Shown here piece after piece: positions 1 through 6,825 of a DNA stretch of 24,646 bases (positions within the stretch are counted from its first letter, which is position 1; each line of letters opens with the position of its first letter). The translations under genes and the position numbers were made by a program. The notes beneath the pieces were generated by a model. It had not been told where the DNA came from and searched no databases. It saw nothing but the letters and a program-made list of their open reading frames with translations. Location of the stretch: positions 1 through 24,646 of the IMG/VR virus record IMGVR_UViG_3300025120_000518; one strand, given 5' to 3'. This DNA is from a virus.

Positions 1-129
1 TTTTATATAGGATTCTTTTAGCATTGGTATTCTGTGTATTGATTGTGATTGTAATTGATAAAACAATTTCTCATCTGTAATATTCTTACACCAACCAGTT
101 ATATCTTCTTTATTTAAATAGTACCACAT
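1..129 (-). CDS. Unknown protein, N-terminal 43 residues only
   Basis: An open frame starts at ATG 129 and runs off the left edge without a stop, giving 43 residues beginning MWYYLNKEDITGWCKN. Its ATG shares one base with the TAA of the preceding gene (TAATG), so the two are probably translationally coupled. I do not recognise the protein; the visible part has Trp, Tyr and a single Cys and no clear domain. Its place in the unit led by the DUF6291-like gene suggests a replication or early function, but that is only an inference from context. Confidence 0.6.
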   Translation of the reverse strand, partial: MWYYLNKEDITGWCKNITDEKLFYQLQSQSIHRIPMLKESYIK

Positions 130-269
130 TATTCTTCAAACATTATTCTGTTAAACTCTTCCTCTGTCATGATACCTTTCTTTTCTTTTCCTTGGTCTTT
201 TCTAATTTTAGTATAATCAGTATAACCAAAGAAGTCATTACTCTTAGGATTTTCTTTACGTTTTTTCAT
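129..269 (-). CDS. Small charged hypothetical protein (46 aa)
   Basis: ATG at 269 overlaps the 3' end of the preceding gene by 14 bases, and its TAA overlaps the next ATG. The 46-residue product begins MKKRKENPKSNDFFGY and ends EEEFNRIMFEE, with a basic N-terminal half and an acidic C-terminal tail. No family is recognised. The ending GIMTEEEFNRIMFEE resembles the end of its upstream neighbour (GIMSESQFNTIWNEK), so the two may carry a shared short tail motif. Tight overlaps on both sides support it as a real gene. Confidence 0.6.
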   Translation of the reverse strand: MKKRKENPKSNDFFGYTDYTKIRKDQGKEKKGIMTEEEFNRIMFEE

Positions 270-714
270 TCCATATTGTATTAAACTGTGATTCAGACAT
301 AATTCCTTTAAGATTTACAACCTCGGATTGCTTAGTAGTCAGCTGTAGCTTCTTATTATTATATTTCTTTTTAACTATATCTTTCTGTTTATCTTTCTCT
401 TTCTCTTTCTCTTTAAGGTTTTGTGGGTTAGGTTGGGTTTTCAATAAACCACTTGGGTTCTTTGGGTTCTTAGGTCTACCACCTAACTTACCATTCTTTT
501 GATTTCTTTCACAAGTTGCTTCATACTTTTCTTTTTGTGCAACAAAATCGTGTTTGATACCTAACCAGATTCCTTTTAATAAAGGGTCTGTTATTGATAT
601 CTCTTCACCTTTGTGAAACTTACCAATAGTTTTTATTAGTAATCCTGCTTGTTCGTTTGTGAGTTCATCCATCAGTTCGTAGTGACCGGGATAAATGATT
701 GTGCATTGTGCCAT
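256..714 (-). CDS. DUF6291-like phage protein, probable replication-module gene (152 aa)
   Basis: The product begins MAQCTIIYPGHYELMDELTNEQAG. Its N-terminal 70 residues match what I remember of DUF6291: an opening aromatic strand, the 'L(T/S)(N/D)EQAG.L...I' helix, a 'DPLLKGIW' segment, then 'KYE..CERNQKNGKLGGRPK'. A lysine-rich, low-complexity middle follows. Such proteins commonly sit in replication modules of Bacteroidota phages and prophages and are suspected of roles in replication initiation; no catalytic residues are visible. The frame is open from 771, but ATG 714 is preferred because the family starts there and because the earlier ATG would lie inside the promoter at 741-772. Family assignment is from memory. 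Confidence 0.7.
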   Translation of the reverse strand: MAQCTIIYPGHYELMDELTNEQAGLLIKTIGKFHKGEEISITDPLLKGIWLGIKHDFVAQKEKYEATCERNQKNGKLGGRPKNPKNPSGLLKTQPNPQNLKEKEKEKDKQKDIVKKKYNNKKLQLTTKQSEVVNLKGIMSESQFNTIWNEKT

Positions 715-740
715 TTTTTTATATACTTTTTTTGTTATAG

Positions 741-772
741 CTAATATACGAAAAATATTTGATATATCCAAA
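741..772 (-). promoter_or_regulatory. Leftward promoter P2 for the DUF6291 unit
   Basis: On the minus strand the site reads TTTGGAT, seven variable bases, ATATTTTTCGTAT, then ATTAG. TTTG lies 20 bases before TATATTAG, matching the -33/-7 spacing of the main Bacteroidota promoter, with two imperfect points in the -7 box (consensus TAnnTTTG). The two conserved blocks and their spacing are identical in the promoter at 2179-2210. It lies 27 bases upstream of the gene starting at 714. Confidence 0.65.
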
Positions 773-852
773 CGTTTTGTATATTATTTTTACCTTCATA
801 TATAAATATAGAGTTTTTAAAAAAACATAAAATATTTTTTATAATGCAAAAG

Positions 853-892
853 AAAACCGATTCGAACATTGGAGTGTTGTAAAATCGGCTTT
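853..892 (-). terminator. Hairpin terminator at the end of the late operon
   Basis: On the minus strand AAAGCCGATT pairs with AATCGGTTTT (10 pairs including one G-U), with a small inner AACA/TGTT stem in the loop, followed by TTTTCTTTT-like sequence. On the plus strand the G-U becomes an A-C mismatch, so the leftward direction is favoured. It lies 170 bases past the stop of the methyltransferase gene and just before promoter P2, where a late-operon terminator would be expected. Confidence 0.6.
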
Positions 893-1062
893 CTATAAAG
901 TATATATGTAAGACATGATAAAGGTAATTCTCATATCTGTTGTGTGTAGAACTTGTAACAGAACCAAAAAAGGGAGTAGGTCAAAATGGCAATAGTGAAC
1001 CGCTCTTATTAAGTTCTGTAACTCGTTCAGTATTATAACACATTAATTTTAGTTTGTCTATA
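893..1062. other. Non-coding 170-base segment with competing inverted repeats
   Basis: Together with the promoter and terminator this is part of the only gap over 300 bases (715-1062). No convincing gene is present. AGAACTT (about 950-956) can pair with AAGTTCT (about 1011-1018), and the overlapping GTAACAGAAC can pair with GTTCTGTAAC (9 of 10), so two exclusive folds are possible. A 26-codon plus-strand frame (915-995) is too short to call. The segment may encode a structured RNA made from the end of the late transcript, or may simply be spacer. Confidence 0.35.
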
Positions 1063-2175
1063 TTATTTTGTAAACATATAATAGTATATATCAGCCCACT
1101 TCATTTGGTGATGAGGTCTGTATAAGAACTGAGAGTTATAACCTTCTTTCTCAAACAACTCTATGATATCTTCTTTTGATTTACCAATCTCTCTTAACCA
1201 CTTATTGTGTATCTCTACTAAGAATGGTGTACCTCTTTCAAGATGTGTCTTAGCACCTAGTATTACTTCGTATTCATATGCTTCTACATCTATCTTTATT
1301 AAATCTACTTTATAAGGAAACAGATTATCTAAGGTATCTACATTACATTCAATATAGTTTCCTATCTTATCTTTGACATCTACCATACAACCAGTACCTT
1401 GATTGTATAATTTAGATACACCTTTCCAACTACCTGCAGCAGTTGGTATGATAGTAATCTGATTATCATTCTTTTCTTCTATCTTACTTATTCTATCTAA
1501 GTAATTTGTATCTGGTTCTAATGAATAGATTTTACCATTAGACATTGTATCATTTGCATAGTGTACAAACTCACCACTTTGCCCACCTACATCTATAATA
1601 GTAGAACCATCTTTACAATAATCAATATAGATTTGTTGGTCTAGTGTGTACTTTGGTTTGGGGTCACCATAGGTTGATAAGGGTATACCTGTAAAGTTGT
1701 AGTTTCTGTTCTTACCTTTAAACCAATTATCGTGTGGTTTATCGTATTCGTATTGCCAGAGTTGTGGATGTATCTTAGTTACCTTATCAGCAGTATAGAC
1801 AGGATTGTATATTCCACCATTTAATTCTTTATAAAATCTATCATCCGGTCGTATTTTAATTATTTCCCTCCAAATATCTTGATAGAACTCAGGCATCCAT
1901 GCACAATCTATTAATAATTCGTGTTCAAACCCTTTAGTTATCATTTCAGTAAAAGTTTTACTTAAATCATTTAGAGAGAGTTTAAGAGGTCTTTGTATTA
2001 GAAGTATATCCAAATCCCAAGTAGGAGAGTGTCCTTCTACAAAGTTACCTACGATGTACCAGTCATCAAGTGTACAAGTAAGAGATTGTTTCCACTCTAT
2101 AACTTTCTCTTTGGTAGGACGATTCCAAGGTGTAGTTGTCTCAACACCACCGAACTTTGTAAAAAACTTCATCAT
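1063..2175 (-). CDS. Fusion of a nucleotidyltransferase-like domain and an FkbM-family methyltransferase (370 aa)
   Basis: Residues 35-95 look like a minimal pol-beta nucleotidyltransferase: IVGNFVEG with G43, then W53-D54-x-D56, and a third acidic position at LLIDCAW (D90). Residues 185-330 carry an FkbM/Methyltransf_21 domain: SAM loop IIDVGGQSGEF (193-203), acidic LEP (219-221), 'ECNVDTLDNLF', and IKIDVEAYE (293-301), typical of that family. FkbM proteins are SAM-dependent O-methyltransferases, often acting on sugars; the substrate here is unknown. Virion or host-glycan modification is possible. It is the last gene of the late operon, separated from it by an oppositely oriented gene. Start is one of two adjacent ATGs (2175 or 2172). 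The methyltransferase call is firm, the N-terminal call moderate. Confidence 0.8.
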   Translation of the reverse strand: MMKFFTKFGGVETTTPWNRPTKEKVIEWKQSLTCTLDDWYIVGNFVEGHSPTWDLDILLIQRPLKLSLNDLSKTFTEMITKGFEHELLIDCAWMPEFYQDIWREIIKIRPDDRFYKELNGGIYNPVYTADKVTKIHPQLWQYEYDKPHDNWFKGKNRNYNFTGIPLSTYGDPKPKYTLDQQIYIDYCKDGSTIIDVGGQSGEFVHYANDTMSNGKIYSLEPDTNYLDRISKIEEKNDNQITIIPTAAGSWKGVSKLYNQGTGCMVDVKDKIGNYIECNVDTLDNLFPYKVDLIKIDVEAYEYEVILGAKTHLERGTPFLVEIHNKWLREIGKSKEDIIELFEKEGYNSQFLYRPHHQMKWADIYYYMFTK

Positions 2176-2178
2176 TTA

Positions 2179-2210
2179 TTTGGATTTGTAAGATATTTTT
2201 CGTATCTTTG
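2179..2210 (+). promoter_or_regulatory. Rightward Bacteroidota-type promoter P1
   Basis: TTTG at 2179-2182 and TATCTTTG at 2203-2210 are separated by 20 bases, an exact fit to the Bacteroidota primary promoter (TTTG/TTG, about 19-21 bases, TAnnTTTG). The ATG of the 52-codon gene starts 20 bases further on, so the leader would be very short. TTTGGAT and ATATTTTTCGTAT are shared, at the same spacing, with promoter P2 at 741-772. Confidence 0.75.
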
Positions 2211-2229
2211 TATATATTAATATATAACA

Positions 2230-2388
2230 ATGATAGAAGATTTAATTATTAAAAAGAGAAGAGAACTGGTAAGAGACCTGTTTAGTGCTACTATTACACC
2301 TGGTGATAAGTTCTACAAAGAAACTAAGGTTCATGTATTAGATGAAATCTTGTTGGAAGTACGCAATATGAAACTTAAAGAAGATTAA
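2230..2388 (+). CDS. Lone rightward small protein (52 aa)
   Basis: The only plus-strand gene I can support. ATG 2230 to TAA 2386-2388 gives a 52-residue charged, helical-looking protein starting MIEDLIIKKRRELVRDL and ending in a Lys/Glu-rich tail. Residues 3-18 and 32-50 look like two amphipathic helices joined by TITPGDKFYKET. It is served by promoter P1 and converges on the gene at 2385-2576, the two stop codons overlapping by four bases (TTAA). It interrupts an otherwise leftward late operon, like a moron gene. The family is unrecognised; a small early regulator or host-interaction protein fits the promoter, but that is inference. Confidence 0.6.
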   Translation: MIEDLIIKKRRELVRDLFSATITPGDKFYKETKVHVLDEILLEVRNMKLKED

Positions 2389-2576
2389 CCTTTGTATGTA
2401 GATTTCTTAACTACATCTCTTAATCGTTTCATTCTACTCAACTTAGATTCAGTATAAACAGAATTACAGATTGCGTATGCTTGTGATTCATCTTTACCAC
2501 TACCGATTTCTACTGCCATACAAGCAGATATAAACTCTTCTTTAGTATTATATTTATTTGGATTTGGTATTGGCAT
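2385..2576 (-). CDS. Small 'CM...YAIC' motif phage protein (63 aa)
   Basis: The 63-residue product starts MPIPNPNKYNTKEEFISACMAVE and has ESQAYAICNSVY near residues 34-45. The pattern MPIP-P...(D/E)EF(I/M)..CM......(Q).YA(I/V)C is one I associate with a short protein or module found near head-protease and portal genes in Bacteroidota phages. Its function is unknown. It begins one base inside the stop of the 32-codon gene (TAATG), indicating coupled translation, and belongs to the same cluster as the prohead protease. The two cysteines (19, 42) are the conserved feature I would expect. Confidence 0.7.
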   Translation of the reverse strand: MPIPNPNKYNTKEEFISACMAVEIGSGKDESQAYAICNSVYTESKLSRMKRLRDVVKKSTYKG

Positions 2577-2674
2577 TACTTTTTGGTTTTACAGTTACAG
2601 GTCTTGTTACAATCACATTCTTTGCTGAGTTGTAATAAAGGTATTGGTGCGTACACATAGTTTTGATTTTCCAT
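2576..2674 (-). CDS. Cys-rich micro-protein (32 aa)
   Basis: ATG 2674 to TAA 2576-2578 encodes 32 residues, MENQNYVYAPIPLLQLSKEC followed by DCNKTCNCKTKK. Four cysteines fall in a CxCxxxCxC cluster at the basic C-terminus, which could bind a zinc ion or form disulfides. It fits exactly between its neighbours, with the stop sharing a base with the next ATG. This supports a real gene even though it is very short. No family is recognised. Confidence 0.5.
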   Translation of the reverse strand: MENQNYVYAPIPLLQLSKECDCNKTCNCKTKK

Positions 2675-2675
2675 T

Positions 2676-3035
2676 TTATTTTACTTTATAAAACTGATTA
2701 CCGATTTTGATTTTCTCTACTGTACCCAAACGTATAGTTCTCCAACCTTGATTGGTTTCTGACCACACTACCCACATATTCTGTCTACGAAGTGTTCTCC
2801 TACGTTTAGTTACACCTGGTGATGAGTTAGGTATCAAATCCCAAGTTTGTTCGGTTCTTTTCATTCTAGCACCACTTAACTTAGTACTCCATACTTTCAT
2901 ATCAGTAAACTTAGTAGTTTTTATCTTTTGTGTCATTTGACGTCTTGATAATTCTACTGCAGGTTGAGCAAAGTGATGTTCTTTATCTATCACCTTATTC
3001 ATTACTTTACGATGTATGTTACTTAAGTAATCCAT
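2676..3035 (-). CDS. Basic hypothetical protein, possible virion or head-associated (119 aa)
   Basis: The frame is open from 3074, but that would overlap the protease gene by 35 bases. ATG 3035 lies just after its stop and gives a 119-residue protein starting MDYLSNIHRKVMNKV. It is strongly basic (RRQ, KRRRTLRRQ) with an Arg-rich stretch around residues 75-85. The C-terminal part (MWVVWSETNQGWRTIRLGTVEKIKIGNQFYKV) looks like a small beta-barrel, similar to 'WRTFR' SH3-like modules seen in small phage proteins. Nucleic-acid binding is plausible from charge, but no function can be assigned. Confidence 0.6.
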   Translation of the reverse strand: MDYLSNIHRKVMNKVIDKEHHFAQPAVELSRRQMTQKIKTTKFTDMKVWSTKLSGARMKRTEQTWDLIPNSSPGVTKRRRTLRRQNMWVVWSETNQGWRTIRLGTVEKIKIGNQFYKVK

Positions 3036-3039
3036 AGAT

Positions 3040-4383
3040 TTATTCTGGTATACAATTAGGAACTTCTCTACCATTCTTTATCTTTGTACCATATGCAATA
3101 TATCCTTCAGTACAAGGGTTAGGTGTGATTAGTTCTTCTAATTTACTAATTAAGATATCTGTTGTTTCCGAATGGTCTTTACATGGCATGAATAACATTT
3201 CACCATTAACCTCGTGTTGATGTGCTCCATCACAACCAATAGTCTTAGCAACCATTATTGCTTCTGCTTCTGTTTTGTATAAAGGTAAACCATCATATGA
3301 TGCTGCTTGTTCTAATCCTATTGTTTCTTGTACCTTTGCAATTGCATCTTCAATACTTTCTAATGCTTCACCAATAGAACCACTACTTACCTCACCTGGG
3401 TATGTTGATGCAGGAATAGAAGGTTGTACTTCATTCTCCTGCAACAACCCCAACTCTCTCAACTTATTTCTACTCCATCCTAATGCAGCTTTTCCTCCCC
3501 ATAACAAATAAGAGATTGTACCACACTCTGTGGATTTATTGGGGTCATAATATACTTCTGCTCGAGATAAGTAACTATGCATTCTCTTAATCGTTTCTAC
3601 TGAGATAGATTCTCCTTTAGCAAGTTGTTGTGCTCTTACCTTGCCTACTTGTGTTCCGCACTTGTTATCCTGTTTCTCATTCAGCTCGATTCCTCTCTTT
3701 GCATTATTGGAAACACTTTTAGGATAATCAGAGTACGATTCCATTTCGATTCTTTTACCTTTTTTATATCTTTTATCTTTTTTAATTACTGCACGTATCT
3801 GTGATAGTAAGTAATTTGCTTCTTCTTCTTGTATCTTATCTAATAGTATATCAGATGAAATCTTACCTGCTTTAACTAAATCATGCGTGAATAAACCTTC
3901 TATTGAGAATCCTTTTACTTCACCACTCTTTACGAACTCATTCCATACTGCATCGTTATCTATCTTCATAGAGCCCATCCAAGTACCAACTGGTAAGTTA
4001 AGACCATAAGAATTAGATTTATCTAACTTAGAAGTTTTAATCCATGATTCTACAAGGTGTACACCTTTTACTTTCTCTTCATGTTCTATCGTTGCTTTAT
4101 CTGTGTACTTACGTTTAAGATAGTTCTGTGCAAGTTTCTCTACTGTTTCTGGTGAGAAGAATACTTCATATCCATTACCTTCACCATCTATACGAAATAT
4201 CTTTTTATTAGGGATTAAGATAGGACCTACAACGATTCTTTTTTCGTTATCTATCTTTTTAAAAGATACTTTTTCTTTATCAAACCAAACGAAGTTAGAT
4301 TCTATTGCAGGTTCTCCTACTAAAGAGATTGCGAATACCTCATCTAAAAAATCATCATCTATGGTTAATTCAAATAGTTTCAT
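3040..4383 (-). CDS. XkdF-type prohead protease with extra C-terminal domains (447 aa)
   Basis: The N-terminal 170 residues match the XkdF-like (U35-related) phage serine protease: ISLVGEPAIES, RIVVGPILIPNKKIFR, then catalytic-type His101 (ATIEHEE) and Ser160 (VKGFSIEG). It would cleave scaffold and capsid proteins during head maturation. Residues 215-305 form a second module, ESYSDYPKSVSNNAKRG to LLWGGKAALGW, with paired CGT motifs (C242, C287) and RAQQLAKGE; I have seen this pattern in other phage head proteins but cannot name it. Residues 360-447 add a His/Cys-bearing segment (CDGAHQHEVNG, MPCKDH) and a CTEGYIAYGTKIKNGREVPNC tail. At 447 residues it is much longer than a simple protease. 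It is unusual in lying after the tape measure instead of beside portal or capsid. Confidence 0.8.
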   Translation of the reverse strand: MKLFELTIDDDFLDEVFAISLVGEPAIESNFVWFDKEKVSFKKIDNEKRIVVGPILIPNKKIFRIDGEGNGYEVFFSPETVEKLAQNYLKRKYTDKATIEHEEKVKGVHLVESWIKTSKLDKSNSYGLNLPVGTWMGSMKIDNDAVWNEFVKSGEVKGFSIEGLFTHDLVKAGKISSDILLDKIQEEEANYLLSQIRAVIKKDKRYKKGKRIEMESYSDYPKSVSNNAKRGIELNEKQDNKCGTQVGKVRAQQLAKGESISVETIKRMHSYLSRAEVYYDPNKSTECGTISYLLWGGKAALGWSRNKLRELGLLQENEVQPSIPASTYPGEVSSGSIGEALESIEDAIAKVQETIGLEQAASYDGLPLYKTEAEAIMVAKTIGCDGAHQHEVNGEMLFMPCKDHSETTDILISKLEELITPNPCTEGYIAYGTKIKNGREVPNCIPE

Positions 4384-4416
4384 ACTAATTTAACAATTAT
4401 TAATTAATTTATACTT

Positions 4417-6117
4417 TTATCCTCCACCGAAGGTTGCAGCATTATTGGTTCTTCTATCTAGTGATTGTACCGAACTAACTTCTGTTGATACAACATATGC
4501 TTGTACTGGTTTGTTAGAACTCTCTGCGATTGTTTCTGCAATCTGAGCTCCTGCATCACCACCTGCAGCACCTGCAGTTTGTATTTCTGGTGCAGCAATA
4601 CTAGGAGGTGGAGGTGCACTAGCACTACTTCCTCCTCCACTACTACCACCGCCACCACCAGGTGGTTTAGGTACTTTAGTAGATAATATCTTTTTAACAT
4701 TCATAAAACCAGCAGCAATAGTTACACCAGCAGCAATTGCTCCAAATGGTGGTGGATATGTTGCAAGTGCTAGAGTAGCACCTTGATAGGTATTGATAAC
4801 TGCTTGTGCAACAGCCAACGCTTTACCTGCAACTGTATTCTCACCAACTAAGGCTGATAACGAACCAAGTGCATCACCGATGATTGCCATCTTAGTTTGA
4901 GCCTGTGCTTCTTCTATCTGTGTTCTAGCAGTAGCAGTTTCTTTATCGAATGCTACTAACGCTGAATTGGTTGCTTTGTTTGCAACTAGTTCTTGTCTTT
5001 GTAATTCTCTTGATTTATCAAAGAACTGAAGTTCTTCTTCAAACTTCAATGCTCCAAGAGTTTGTCTTAAGTTAAAATCAGCTTCTAAGAATGCTAGTTC
5101 ATCTTGTCTTTTCTGTGCTTCTTTTTCTTTTCTTATTTCTTCTGAGTTATCTTCTACTACTGCAACATCTTCTTTGTACTTAGCATCTATTGATTTTAAA
5201 TCTTGTCTGTACTCTTCTTCTAACGCAGTAAAGTTTGTATAACCAGCAAGTTTTAAAGCAGCAAGTTCTTCATTGAATCTAGCTTCTCTTTCTACTATCT
5301 CTCTTTGTTTATCAGATAGTAAACTAAGTTCTGCTTCTTTTTGTATTGCTGCAGCTGTTTCAGTTATCTTTAATCTTTCATCAGCTTCCTTCTTAGCAGC
5401 ATCTATTCTTTTCTGTGTGTTCTCTTCTGTTGTTTTAGTTAACTCTTCTTGTCTTGCAGTTTCTTCATCTGCTGCTGTTTTAAGAACTTCTGATGAATTG
5501 ATACTTGCTTCTTCTATCTTCTCAGATGAGATACCTAAGAACTTAGCAAATCTATTAAATCCTTTACCAACTAATTCTAATAAATCAGCAAACTTCTCAA
5601 AGATTGGTAGAGCAACTGCTTCTATTAATGCAAATACAGGTCCTAGTATCTTACCAAAGGCACCTGATATTCTGTTAAGTGTTTCTTGTCCTTCTGCAGT
5701 CTTACTTAACGATTCTTTAAATGCTAAGAATAAACCCGCTAGAAGTGTTACTACTGCAATTATAGGGTTGGCAGCAAGTACTTTCAGACCACCATCTAAT
5801 CCTTTTAGTGAACCACCTACTAAACCGATGATACCTGGTTGTTCTGCAAGAGCATCAGAGAATCTACGAGATTGTATTTCTACATCCTCGAACTGACGTT
5901 CCATTGTATTAAGTTCTTTTCTTAATCTTTTAAACTCTGTCTTATCACCTTGTATAGCAGCCTTCTGTAATGCTTTTCTAGTCTTTTCAATAACTGCACC
6001 TAAATCCTCAAATCCATCTAATGAATCATCAAGAGATTTGTTTAACTTGTTAAAGTTATCTAGTCCAGTTGTTTCTACATCAACTACCGCTTTATATGTC
6101 GTAGTATTATCTGCCAT
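4417..6117 (-). CDS. Tail tape measure protein, short (566 aa)
   Basis: The layout is that of a tape measure: a charged coiled N-terminus (residues 1-90), hydrophobic stretches around 95-135 (NPIIAVVTLLAGLFLAF) and 150-190, a long Glu/Lys/Ala/Gln coiled coil (about 205-400), another hydrophobic region near 415-480 (AVINTYQGATLALATYPPPFGAIAAGV, given here in part as AVINTYQGATLALATYPPPF), then a Gly/Ser/Pro/Ala-rich tail. The tape measure sets tail length and is ejected with the DNA. By the usual 1.5 angstrom per residue this one would give a tail near 85 nm. Its ATG is one base past the stop of the 44-codon gene. A small tail-needle or internal virion protein is the alternative, but the coiled-coil/hydrophobic pattern favours tape measure. 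Confidence 0.75.
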   Translation of the reverse strand: MADNTTTYKAVVDVETTGLDNFNKLNKSLDDSLDGFEDLGAVIEKTRKALQKAAIQGDKTEFKRLRKELNTMERQFEDVEIQSRRFSDALAEQPGIIGLVGGSLKGLDGGLKVLAANPIIAVVTLLAGLFLAFKESLSKTAEGQETLNRISGAFGKILGPVFALIEAVALPIFEKFADLLELVGKGFNRFAKFLGISSEKIEEASINSSEVLKTAADEETARQEELTKTTEENTQKRIDAAKKEADERLKITETAAAIQKEAELSLLSDKQREIVEREARFNEELAALKLAGYTNFTALEEEYRQDLKSIDAKYKEDVAVVEDNSEEIRKEKEAQKRQDELAFLEADFNLRQTLGALKFEEELQFFDKSRELQRQELVANKATNSALVAFDKETATARTQIEEAQAQTKMAIIGDALGSLSALVGENTVAGKALAVAQAVINTYQGATLALATYPPPFGAIAAGVTIAAGFMNVKKILSTKVPKPPGGGGGSSGGGSSASAPPPPSIAAPEIQTAGAAGGDAGAQIAETIAESSNKPVQAYVVSTEVSSVQSLDRRTNNAATFGGG

Positions 6118-6118
6118 C

Positions 6119-6253
6119 TTATATTCGTTTCAGAAGGTTCTTTATACCCTTCCATGATTTTGGTACTTGGTACTTACCCTTTGCTATATCAATGTTATCT
6201 GATACCTTATGGAATTCAGAATATTGTAATAAATCTATTATGCTCTTTATCAT
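6119..6253 (-). CDS. Small hypothetical tail-module protein (44 aa)
   Basis: ATG 6253 to TAA 6119-6121 encodes 44 residues, MIKSIIDLLQYSEFHKVSDN onward, ending in a basic helix WKGIKNLLKRI. Its stop is separated from the tape-measure ATG by one base, so the two are likely translationally coupled. The N-terminus is amphipathic and the C-terminus cationic. No family is recognised; position alone suggests a role linked to tape-measure expression or tail assembly. Confidence 0.55.
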   Translation of the reverse strand: MIKSIIDLLQYSEFHKVSDNIDIAKGKYQVPKSWKGIKNLLKRI

Positions 6254-6272
6254 ATCTATATAACAAGTTTAG

Positions 6273-6809
6273 TTAAGTATATTGGTTATCTAACGCATCA
6301 TTGATAATTGGTCCTAATAGTTGTAATTCACACTCACCTGTTTTTAAATCGTATTGATTAATTGCACGTAAGTGATAATGATTACCTCTAAAGAATATTA
6401 TATCATTTAAATTTAAATCTACATATGTTGCAAATGGTAATACTGCTGAACACTCTATCAACCTTGTTTTAGGATTATATAATAACCCTATATATTTACT
6501 CCAATATTCTGTATATAAAGAACCAGTAGGTGCTACACCATACGCTGGAGTCTCGTTAAAGAATAGTAAAGATTTAGAATCTGCATTAGGAGTATCTGTT
6601 ACACTACCTGTTGTATAATGGTCTACATAAGGAAACCTATCTAATGTATATATACTAGATGAGTTACCCACTAGAGAGTTAGCTCCACCTATTGAATAAG
6701 GTGTAGTTTGTAATTTTCCATTATAGAAAAATAGACGTGGTCTAACCCTTGCAGATTCAAAAGCTGCATTGGATATAAACGTTGGTATGAACATTTTTTC
6801 TCTTGCCAT
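6273..6809 (-). CDS. Tail-tip/baseplate protein, probably the split-off C-terminal part of the upstream gene (178 aa)
   Basis: The product starts MAREKMFIPTFISNAAFESARVRPRLFFYNGKLQ and ends with IECSAVLPFATYVDLNLNDIIFF and a short CELQLL strand. In the Bacteroidota phage tail proteins I recall, 'kp.vRPRLFFYNG...YTQYW..YI..L.sPK.R...C...L...Di..LnLND.iy..g..Y.l..i' forms the C-terminal part of a larger protein whose N-terminal part is like the preceding gene. Here it is a separate gene, 16 bases downstream and in another frame. A structural baseplate or tail-hub role is inferred from family and position. Confidence is high that it is a gene and moderate for its role. Confidence 0.7.
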   Translation of the reverse strand: MAREKMFIPTFISNAAFESARVRPRLFFYNGKLQTTPYSIGGANSLVGNSSSIYTLDRFPYVDHYTTGSVTDTPNADSKSLLFFNETPAYGVAPTGSLYTEYWSKYIGLLYNPKTRLIECSAVLPFATYVDLNLNDIIFFRGNHYHLRAINQYDLKTGECELQLLGPIINDALDNQYT

Positions 6810-6825
6810 AATCTTATAGTTTTAA

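Noticed and set aside
715-771. N-terminal extension of the DUF6291-like protein
   Set aside because: The extension overlaps promoter P2, and the family pattern begins at the internal ATG 714.
915-995. 26-codon plus-strand frame starting MIKVILISVVCRTC
   Set aside because: Very short, no clear ribosome site or promoter, and it overlaps the inverted repeats; kept only as a remark in the non-coding segment.
949-1020. tRNA-like stretch with 7-bp AGAACTT/AAGTTCT ends about 71 bases apart
   Set aside because: No T-arm stem, no TTC-type loop and no anticodon arm could be placed, so the end pairing alone does not make a tRNA.
4458-4700. Minus-strand frame rich in Val and Leu inside the tape-measure gene
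   Set aside because: Shadow of the Gly/Ser/Ala-rich C-terminus in another frame; no start signal or family.
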